From the NCBI GenBank assembly GCA_964369605.1, contig CAYJFD010000034.1:1-19985 (forward strand): DNA of 19,985 nt, in the 5' to 3' direction. Position 1 is the first letter of the stretch, and the number at the start of each line of letters is the position of its first letter. Shown in pieces: positions 15,072 to 19,985 of this stretch. The notes beneath the pieces were generated by a model. That model was not told the origin of the DNA. It saw only the letters and a list, made by a program, of their open reading frames with translations, and did not search any database. A program made the position numbers and the translations under genes. Origin of the DNA: CAYJFD01 sp964369605. GTDB taxonomy: Bacteria > Bacteroidota > Bacteroidia > Bacteroidales > UBA932.

Positions 15072-15881
15072 TTGAAAGAATATTCAAAAGTACTATCTAT
15101 AGCTGGCAGTGATTCTGGCGGCGGAGCAGGCATACAGGCTGACATCAAAACGATTCAAGCCTGTGGTAGCTATGCGAGCACTGCCATAACAGCTATAACG
15201 GCTCAAAATACTCTAGGGGTAGAAAGTGTATTCCCTCTACCTCTAGATATTGTTTCAGCACAGATTCGCGCAGTCCTTAGCGACATCGGGGCAAATGCTG
15301 TAAAAACAGGTATGCTTCATTCAAAGGAAGTCATAGAACAAGTAGCGATATTGCTCGAAGAGCACGAAATCAAAAACCTCGTCGTCGACCCAGTAATGAT
15401 TTCCACTTCAGGTCATAGACTGCTTGAAGAACAAGCAATATCGGCTCTTATTAACTCCCTAGCCCCTCTCGCTACCCTTATCACACCAAACATACCTGAG
15501 GCCGAGATACTTGTGGGTAAAAACATTAACTCCCAAAAGGACTTCAAAACGATAGCAGTAGAACTATCTAATATATTATCTTCAAAGGGAGTAAAAAAAG
15601 TATCCGTACTATTAAAAGCTGGTCATGCAGAAGGCGACGAGCTAATAGACCTCCTATACAATGCTCAGACAGAAGAATTTATAGAACTTCGTTCCGATAA
15701 AGTATACACAAGAAATACCCACGGCACTGGCTGCACCCTTTCAGCCGCTATCTCAGCATTTCTATCACAAGGATACAGTCTCAATGATGCAGTAATTAAA
15801 GCCAAAGACTACCTAAGCCAAGCCATCATCAACGGAGCTTCCTACAAAATAGGCTCTGGCTTCGGCCCCGTTAAATTCTAA
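15072..15881 (+). CDS. thiD: Hydroxymethylpyrimidine/phosphomethylpyrimidine kinase (TTG start)
   Basis: ThiD phosphorylates HMP and then HMP-phosphate to HMP-PP for thiamine synthesis or salvage. The 269-residue protein has the family start KVLSIAGSDSGGGAGIQAD (6-24), the segment VKTGMLHS (77-84), VVDPVMIST in the middle and the anion-hole motif THGTGCTLS (216-224, Cys221), ending GSGFGPVKF. The length is normal. The start is TTG: no ATG lies near the conserved N-terminus, and the codons upstream run into the serB stop in the same frame. No other thi gene or TPP riboswitch is nearby, so a stand-alone salvage role is possible. Confidence 0.92.
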   Translation: MKEYSKVLSIAGSDSGGGAGIQADIKTIQACGSYASTAITAITAQNTLGVESVFPLPLDIVSAQIRAVLSDIGANAVKTGMLHSKEVIEQVAILLEEHEIKNLVVDPVMISTSGHRLLEEQAISALINSLAPLATLITPNIPEAEILVGKNINSQKDFKTIAVELSNILSSKGVKKVSVLLKAGHAEGDELIDLLYNAQTEEFIELRSDKVYTRNTHGTGCTLSAAISAFLSQGYSLNDAVIKAKDYLSQAIINGASYKIGSGFGPVKF

Positions 15882-15924
15882 TCGAAAAACAAGGCCCCTC
15901 TGTAAAACCCAACATATCAGCTAC

Positions 15925-16063
15925 TTACAAAAAGACCCTCCTCATTTCAGGATAGTCTTTCTGTATCTTACTGAAAACCAACGCGATGCAGGAGGGCCTA
16001 GGTTTAATCCGTCGGAGTTTTCATGCCCTGAGAGCGTTTTTTGACGACGGGTGGGGTGATTTG
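15925..16063 (+). repeat. Intergenic repeat copy 1 (most complete)
   Basis: Module A (15925-15993) begins TTACAAAAAGAC, forms a hairpin with arms AAAGAC (15931-15936) and GTCTTT (15955-15960), and ends in a 25-nt tail (15969-15993) that is 19/25 identical to the copy at 17908-17932. Module B (from 15997) begins CCTAGGTTTAATC, identical to 19942-19954. It then has an inverted repeat CCGTCG (16009-16014)/CGACGG (16045-16050) and GGGTGGGGTGAT. The hairpin may also terminate serB-thiD transcription, although its T tract is weak. Confidence 0.55.
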
Positions 16064-16124
16064 GAGTGAGATGAGCTATATTGAAAGATATTAGGTCCTT
16101 AATTTTTATTTATATCTAGGATAA

Positions 16125-16157
16125 TTGAATAATAGTGTGTTTTTTTTGATATATTTG
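16125..16157 (+). promoter_or_regulatory. Promoter of the TM2-domain gene
   Basis: TATATTTG (16150-16157) is the -7 element and TTG at 16125-16127 is a candidate -33, with a 22-bp spacer that is slightly long. ATG 16186 follows 28 bp after the -7 element. Confidence 0.5.
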
Positions 16158-16185
16158 TAGTTTACAACATAAAAATATATTAATT

Positions 16186-16518
16186 ATGAATAATTCAACT
16201 GTTAGCCAATTCCTGATAACACATTCAGGAGACTTCCCTAGAGAGAAAATGCCATTTATTAAAGAAAGACTTGAGAAACTAGAAGATCCGAATGATGTGC
16301 TAGTATATACATCATTTAAAACTCCTGTCATCTCTCTAATTTTATCACTTTTCTTAGGCTATCTTGGAATAGATAGACTTTATGTTGGAGATATAGGACT
16401 AGGAATTCTTAAACTTATCACATGTGGAGGTTTAGGTATCTGGACGATAATTGATTGGTTCTTAATTATGAAAGTTACACGTAGAAAAAACTACGAAAAA
16501 CTAGCCATTCTAATGTAA
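16186..16518 (+). CDS. TM2-domain membrane protein
   Basis: The 110-residue protein has about 43 polar N-terminal residues and then a TM2 domain. The first helix (TPVISLILSLFLGYLG, 46-61) leads into the hallmark short loop DRLYVGD (63-69) and a second helix region containing LKLITCGGLGIWTIIDWFLI (75-94). The tail is basic (KVTRRKNYEK). TM2 proteins are small inner-membrane proteins whose bacterial function is generally unknown. The N-terminal domain (SQFLITHSGDFP, EKMPFIKERLEKL) is probably cytoplasmic and helical. It has its own promoter and is followed by the nucleotidyltransferase-like gene after 189 bp. Confidence 0.85.
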   Translation: MNNSTVSQFLITHSGDFPREKMPFIKERLEKLEDPNDVLVYTSFKTPVISLILSLFLGYLGIDRLYVGDIGLGILKLITCGGLGIWTIIDWFLIMKVTRRKNYEKLAILM

Positions 16519-16580
16519 CAGCGAACACTATTACATTAGTTCAACAAAAGTCATAAAAAAAACAAATCAAACAAGCACTG

Positions 16581-16621
16581 CTAGTATAGAGAGTTTCCAG
16601 TATAAGAATTCTCTATACTGG
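16581..16621 (+). promoter_or_regulatory. Overlapping alternative hairpins between the TM2 and nucleotidyltransferase-like genes
   Basis: The right arm TCTCTATACTGG (16610-16621) can pair with CTAGTATAGAGA (16581-16592) to give a stem of 12 bp, extendable to 16 with wobbles (16581-16596 with 16606-16621). It can also pair with the nearer CCAGTATA (16597-16604) around an AGAATTCT core. The two structures exclude each other. No T tract follows. The function is unknown; attenuation, RNA processing or a protein operator are all possible. Confidence 0.5.
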
Positions 16622-16707
16622 TAAATAAGTACGCTGAGTACTACCCCGCTAAACGCATACTTTCCTGTCAATCGACCTACCCTTTAATCTATTCATCTTT
16701 TTAATAT

Positions 16708-17829
16708 ATGTCTACAATGATTAATAAAAGGCTTTACACACTTATTCAAGCTTCCTTAAATAGTTCTATACCTATGGACCTAGAACTCTTTGAAGGGATG
16801 AACTCTAAAACATGGATAGATCTAATGGAATTAGCTAAGTCGAATGGATTAAAATATTTAATCTTCGATGCGATTTCTTTATTACCAGAGAAACTTAGGC
16901 CTGCTGACACTCTATATATTAAATGGTATTTAGAAACAGAAAATTCTGAAGCAAGATTTCTGAAATACACTCAGATTTTAGAAGAATTAGCTCAGTTAAT
17001 GGCTAATAACTCCATTCCTCTAATGCTAATGAAAGGATACACTATAGCTATGACCTATCCCACCCCAGCACGTAGAGAAGGTGGAGATTTTGACATTTAC
17101 CTTTTTGACAATCATAGTAAGGGCGATTCTATCTTAAAAGCAAACTGTGAGGTCTCTTTAGAATTTAACAGCGACTCTTGTCACTCAAACTTCTTTTATC
17201 AAGGCATCTCTGTTGAAAATCACAAACATTTTTTCACTCCTGACGAAGGCTTCCTATTAAAAGTAAACACATACACCAAAGCAGAGAAAACGATCATCGA
17301 TGGCATATCTAATAATAGAATAAGCGAAATTAAAGTAGGCGAGCAGACCATAAAAGTTCTAGAACCAAATTTAGCTATTTTTCACCATATAATACACACT
17401 CTAAAACACACTGTGGGCGTAGCAACAGCTTTAAGACAATACACTGACTGGGTCGTTCTATTTAATCATTACCGTGATCGCCTAGACCGCGAATGGTTAT
17501 TAGAAAAAATCAAAGAGTGTAATGTGGAGACCTATATCGCAAACGTAGAATCCTTCCTAAAAGAAAATATCGGATTTGAACCATTCTTCAATATTCAAAA
17601 TAAGAAGATCTACAAAGGTAGATACTCAATAGGGCATTTAGCATTTAATCAAGAGGAAATACTAATATCAAGACACGAAAAACCGATAGCCCATATCACT
17701 CAACTAATTAAGAAATTCTACACTCAGCAAAGATTATATAACGTATATCTTGGAGATAAAGGATGGAGCCTCTATTTCATACCACAACTTACTAGAAAAA
17801 TTAAACGCTTCCTAGGTTTTAGAAATTAA
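16708..17829 (+). CDS. Nucleotidyltransferase-like protein (NTP_transf_5 type)
   Basis: The 373-residue protein resembles the uncharacterised nucleotidyltransferase family NTP_transf_5. The core is IPLMLMKGYTIAMTYPTP (103-120), then ARREGGDFDIYLF (121-133). Lys109/Gly110 and the acidic pair Asp127/Asp129 fit the minimal 'G-x-D-x-D'-like active site. VENHKHF (169-175) follows, a typical later motif. The remainder is helical, and the end (LTRKIKRFLGF) is basic. Family members usually occur in polysaccharide or peptide-modification clusters. Here there is no such partner. No -7 element is seen just upstream, so it may be read from the TM2 promoter through the hairpins at 16581-16621. The substrate is unknown. 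ATG 16717 is an alternative start. Confidence 0.75.
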   Translation: MSTMINKRLYTLIQASLNSSIPMDLELFEGMNSKTWIDLMELAKSNGLKYLIFDAISLLPEKLRPADTLYIKWYLETENSEARFLKYTQILEELAQLMANNSIPLMLMKGYTIAMTYPTPARREGGDFDIYLFDNHSKGDSILKANCEVSLEFNSDSCHSNFFYQGISVENHKHFFTPDEGFLLKVNTYTKAEKTIIDGISNNRISEIKVGEQTIKVLEPNLAIFHHIIHTLKHTVGVATALRQYTDWVVLFNHYRDRLDREWLLEKIKECNVETYIANVESFLKENIGFEPFFNIQNKKIYKGRYSIGHLAFNQEEILISRHEKPIAHITQLIKKFYTQQRLYNVYLGDKGWSLYFIPQLTRKIKRFLGFRN

Positions 17830-17868
17830 ACTCGACGCCCTCCCTTGAAAGCACTGAATACTATATAT

Positions 17869-17932
17869 TTACAAAAGACTACCCTTGAGTAGTCTTTTTT
17901 TGTATACTATTGAAAATTAACGTGTTGCAGAA
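17869..17932. repeat. Intergenic repeat copy 2 (module A only)
   Basis: It has the same order as copy 1: TTACAAAAGAC, a hairpin, a T run, TGTAT, then the 25-nt tail at 17908-17932, which has six differences from copy 1, five of them transitions. The last 16 nt overlap the 3' end of the lipoprotein coding region. Module B is absent. Confidence 0.55.
17873..17901. terminator. Strong terminator between convergent genes
   Basis: AAAAGACTAC (17873-17882) and GTAGTCTTTT (17889-17898) form a perfect 10-bp stem with a 6-nt loop and a T run to 17901. It ends the nucleotidyltransferase-like gene. In reverse the A-rich left arm gives TTTT, so it may also stop transcription of the lipoprotein gene. Confidence 0.8.
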
Positions 17933-18855
17933 TGACTTTTAAGCCTATCACGTAGATAATCCTGACTACGAAGATCTATGAACTCGCAAGAATAATCTAG
18001 CCACTGCTCTGCTAATTCGTAGTTTCCTATTATTTCACATGCTTGCGCAATATTGAAGGCTGCGTGAGCGGATTTTGTAGTAGACGAAGTCTTAAATAGT
18101 TCAGTCCATATTCTTATAGCCTCCTCCCACTGGAAGTTTTTTGCATAACTATATGCTTCATTCCATAGCTCCGAGTCATAAATCAAAATTAAACGGCTTT
18201 CCCTTTGCCACTTTGGAGTAATATCCTCTGTTAACTGCTGCCCAACTTGTTGAAAGGCATCACCTATGCTCTCAGTAGCCTTAGAGATGAGCTTTAACGA
18301 AGATACCTCTTCTTGTAAAAGAATATTCCAATATAGAGTATCCTTAATCAGTTCATCGTACACTACTTCATTCTTGTCTGCATCATATAACCTTAAAGCA
18401 AATTTAAAAGGGAGTCTTACTATATTCTGGAAATAATTATCACCCTGTGTGTAAACTCGCTTAGAAGAAACCTCTACAGCAAAATCACCGGTATTTAGTT
18501 CCGACAAAACAACTAACATATCAGTTCCGACAAGAGCTGAATAACCTAACATCGAAGTTTTAGAAGCAAAACTAAAATTATCTTTTGAATACGTGTATAC
18601 TGGCAAAGTCTCTGTCTCTATTCCCAAATCCTGCTCTAAGCCCTCAGCTAAACCCATAGAGATGGAAGCCAAAACAATACTATCAGCAAAAACATCCTGC
18701 TGCTCCATCGTCAACGCTATGCTCTGTGAATTAAATTCTATTTTAGGAGAATCATCAGCCCTTCTTTCTAAAGCAATATAACGGGAAGACGGACCACATG
18801 ATACAATTAAAAATCCAAGTAATATCTGAGAAAAAATAAAAATACAGCGTTTCAT
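17917..18855 (-). CDS. Lipoprotein with C-terminal TPR-like region (possibly DUF6340 family)
   Basis: The 312-residue protein begins MKRCIFIFSQILLGFLIVSC, a lipoprotein signal peptide with acylated Cys at 20. The middle part has strands such as TDMLVVLSEL and FKFALRLYDA plus a VVYDELIKDT segment, resembling Bacteroidetes lipoproteins classed as DUF6340; I give that family name with moderate confidence. The C-terminal part, about 225-300, reads as two or three TPR-like helices (WNEAYSYAKNFQWEEAIRIW, then AAFNIAQACEIIGNYELAEQ). The function is unknown. It is transcribed alone, convergent with the nucleotidyltransferase-like gene, and its last codons lie in the repeat at 17869-17932. Confidence 0.75.
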   Translation of the reverse strand: MKRCIFIFSQILLGFLIVSCGPSSRYIALERRADDSPKIEFNSQSIALTMEQQDVFADSIVLASISMGLAEGLEQDLGIETETLPVYTYSKDNFSFASKTSMLGYSALVGTDMLVVLSELNTGDFAVEVSSKRVYTQGDNYFQNIVRLPFKFALRLYDADKNEVVYDELIKDTLYWNILLQEEVSSLKLISKATESIGDAFQQVGQQLTEDITPKWQRESRLILIYDSELWNEAYSYAKNFQWEEAIRIWTELFKTSSTTKSAHAAFNIAQACEIIGNYELAEQWLDYSCEFIDLRSQDYLRDRLKSHSATR

Positions 18856-18908
18856 AATAATCTTTATTTAAGCACGCAAAAGCGTCTCTATTTAATTAGT
18901 AATATCTA

Positions 18909-18916
18909 CAAAGATA
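18909..18916 (-). promoter_or_regulatory. -7 element of the TPR lipoprotein gene
   Basis: CAAAGATA on the plus strand reads TATCTTTG on the minus strand (TAnnTTTG), 53 bp before ATG 18855. This leaves a moderately long leader. Confidence 0.5.
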
Positions 18917-18958
18917 AAAATGTTATTCAAAAAATAAAATGATTACTAGTATTTTGAT

Positions 18959-18966
18959 TAGTTTTG
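18959..18966 (+). promoter_or_regulatory. -7 element of the EamA transporter gene
   Basis: TAGTTTTG fits TAnnTTTG, 30 bp before ATG 18997. No convincing -33 element. Confidence 0.45.
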
Positions 18967-18996
18967 TTTCAAATTGAAGGATAGAAAAAAGATGTG

Positions 18997-19878
18997 ATGC
19001 AAAAGGATTATTTAAAGTTACATATAGCTATCCTGTTAGCAGGGCTAACAGGTATTTTCGGGAAACTCATAGTTTTAGACGAGTATTTACTTGTCACTTG
19101 GAGGTTATTATTTGCTTCAGTTATAATGATAGCTTTTGCAGCTATCACTAAGCAACTGAAGGTAGTTCCGAAGAAATATGTCTTACGGTATTTTATAGCT
19201 GGGAGTTTACTTGCACTGCATTGGGTAGGGTTTTATGGGAGTATTATTAAGTCTAATATATCTATTGGGGTAATTTGCTTCTCTTTATGTGGCTTTTTCT
19301 CTGCCATTTTAGAGCCTCTAATTCTTAAAAAGAAGTTTTCATTTAAAGAACTTTGTCTTGGAGTTTTGGTAGTGGTCGGACTAATGTTTATTTTCACATT
19401 AGAAACTAGATATAGGCTAGGAATAATTTATGGAATAATCTCAGCATTCCTAGTTTCAGCATTTACCATATTAAATAAAAAATGGTCCACCCCAGATATA
19501 AACTCTAGCACAGTAATTAGTTATGAACTGCCCATGGGCTTTCTTACTCTCTTAATTTTGCTACCCTTCTACCTATGGTTAGTTCCTACAGAAAAGCTAA
19601 TTCCTAACGATTTAGACATAATTAACCTAATCATCTTATCATCTATATGTACTATTATCCCTCAGATATTCACCATAGAAGCATTAAAAAAGATTTCAGC
19701 ATTTACAGTAAACCTTTCCTTCAATCTAGAGCCCATCTATAGCATCATAATAGCCTTTATCTTCTTCGGAGAAGCAAAAGAACTAGATTATGGCTTTTAT
19801 ATAGGGGTTAGTATCATTGTATCTTCTGTTATAATTCAGAGTTTGAGCGGAAGAAAAAAGAAAATAGATGCAAGTTAA
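18997..19878 (+). CDS. EamA/DMT-family permease
   Basis: The 293-residue inner-membrane protein has two tandem EamA halves, about ten hydrophobic helices in all. The first half starts LHIAILLAGLTGIFGKLIVL and includes WRLLFASVIMI and LHWVGFYGSI. The second has YGIISAFLVSAFTILNKKW and ends with NLEPIYSIIIAFIFFGE, a typical EamA last-but-one helix. Length and topology are standard for drug/metabolite transporters; the substrate is unknown. ATG 18997 is preferred over the adjacent GTG at 18994, which would add only one residue. It is divergent from the TPR lipoprotein gene and followed by the third repeat copy. Confidence 0.9.
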   Translation: MQKDYLKLHIAILLAGLTGIFGKLIVLDEYLLVTWRLLFASVIMIAFAAITKQLKVVPKKYVLRYFIAGSLLALHWVGFYGSIIKSNISIGVICFSLCGFFSAILEPLILKKKFSFKELCLGVLVVVGLMFIFTLETRYRLGIIYGIISAFLVSAFTILNKKWSTPDINSSTVISYELPMGFLTLLILLPFYLWLVPTEKLIPNDLDIINLIILSSICTIIPQIFTIEALKKISAFTVNLSFNLEPIYSIIIAFIFFGEAKELDYGFYIGVSIIVSSVIIQSLSGRKKKIDAS

Positions 19879-19894
19879 GCACCTTTAAATAGTG

Positions 19895-19981
19895 ATTCTA
19901 CCCTCAGCCCAAAGTCTACCTAATGAAAATGTGGCACTAGCCCTAGGTTTAATCTTCCGTGGTGGGTGGGAATGCGGTGAT
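19895..19981 (+). repeat. Intergenic repeat copy 3 (diverged, module B shortened)
   Basis: It contains CCTAGGTTTAATC (19942-19954), identical to 15997-16009, then TTCCG and a G/T-rich end GGTGGGTGGG...GGTGAT like module B of copy 1. About 35 nt between the inverted-repeat arms of copy 1 are missing. The upstream part (TACCCTCAGCCCAAAGTCT and TAATGAAAA) is only loosely similar to module A. It may continue beyond the window. Confidence 0.4.
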
Positions 19982-19985
19982 ATAC

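Larger units (their letters stand above)
15882..16185. other. 304-bp gene-free region after thiD
   Basis: No credible coding region. From left to right it holds the intergenic repeat copy 1 with its hairpin (15925-16063), an AT-rich stretch, and the promoter of the TM2 gene (16125-16157). The GC-rich part, about 15980-16060, contrasts with the surrounding AT-rich intergenic DNA. Confidence 0.6.

Noticed and set aside
16024..16060. TPP riboswitch near thiD, suggested by CCTGAGAG
   Set aside because: It lies downstream of thiD, lacks the GGGGTGC and GAACCTGA segments of the aptamer, and the TM2 gene behind it has no thiamine link.
15925..19981. Integron-like attC sites, because the repeats lie just after genes
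   Set aside because: The conserved core sites (RYYYAAC and GTTRRRY) are not present at the ends, no integrase is in the window, and the flanked genes are mostly core metabolism.
1..19985. CRISPR array, insertion sequence, prophage or toxin-antitoxin locus
   Set aside because: No regularly spaced repeats, transposase, integrase, phage structural gene or recognisable toxin pair was found on either strand.

Overview
The window looks like AT-rich chromosomal DNA from a member of the Bacteroidetes, most likely the order Bacteroidales. The main evidence is the repeated TAnnTTTG -7 promoter element typical of the phylum, seen ahead of at least twelve transcription units. Other support comes from the phylum-typical gene order nusB-yajC-ybbR-coaE, a long NusB and a long PurM, a PUR-alpha-like small protein, a BACON domain, and lipoboxes just before Cys. 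Assignment below order is not secure. Most of the window is ordinary core genome.

Layout. 1-56 (-) is the 5' end of a secreted protein gene with a well-formed promoter. 347-2146 (+) is a membrane-spanning TPR/AraC-type regulator divergent from it. 5118-2167 (-) is the nusB, yajC, ybbR, coaE cluster, with promoters before nusB and yajC. 5206-5553 (+) is a PUR-alpha-like nucleic-acid-binding protein, convergent with a class I aminotransferase (6774-5572, -). 6884-11511 (+) is a tight five-gene operon: purM, an unknown lipoprotein, a DEDDy 3'-5' exonuclease, rlmI and a free-methionine-R-sulfoxide reductase. It is followed by tRNA-Cys with its own promoter and a strong terminator. A NUDIX hydrolase (11653-12270, +) ends tail-to-tail on a secreted BACON + PNGase F-like protein (13718-12267, -). 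Then come serB and thiD (+), a TM2-domain protein, an orphan NTP_transf_5-type nucleotidyltransferase-like protein, a TPR lipoprotein (-), and an EamA/DMT permease.

The less ordinary part is 15.9-20 kb. Here the noncoding DNA downstream of thiD, of the nucleotidyltransferase-like gene and of the EamA gene carries diverged copies of a short intergenic repeat. The TM2/nucleotidyltransferase pair sits exactly between two of the copies. The gap between these two genes contains an unusual pair of mutually exclusive hairpins.

Functionally the genes cover coenzyme A synthesis (coaE), purine synthesis (purM), serine synthesis (serB), thiamine pyrimidine salvage (thiD), protein export (yajC), RNA modification and processing (rlmI, nusB, exonuclease) and repair of oxidised methionine. 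No complete mobile element, CRISPR array or defence island is visible. No clear-cut new multi-gene system is evident. The best candidates for something undescribed are the repeat family, the repeat-flanked TM2/nucleotidyltransferase cassette with its switch-like hairpins, and the divergent PNGase F-like protein.
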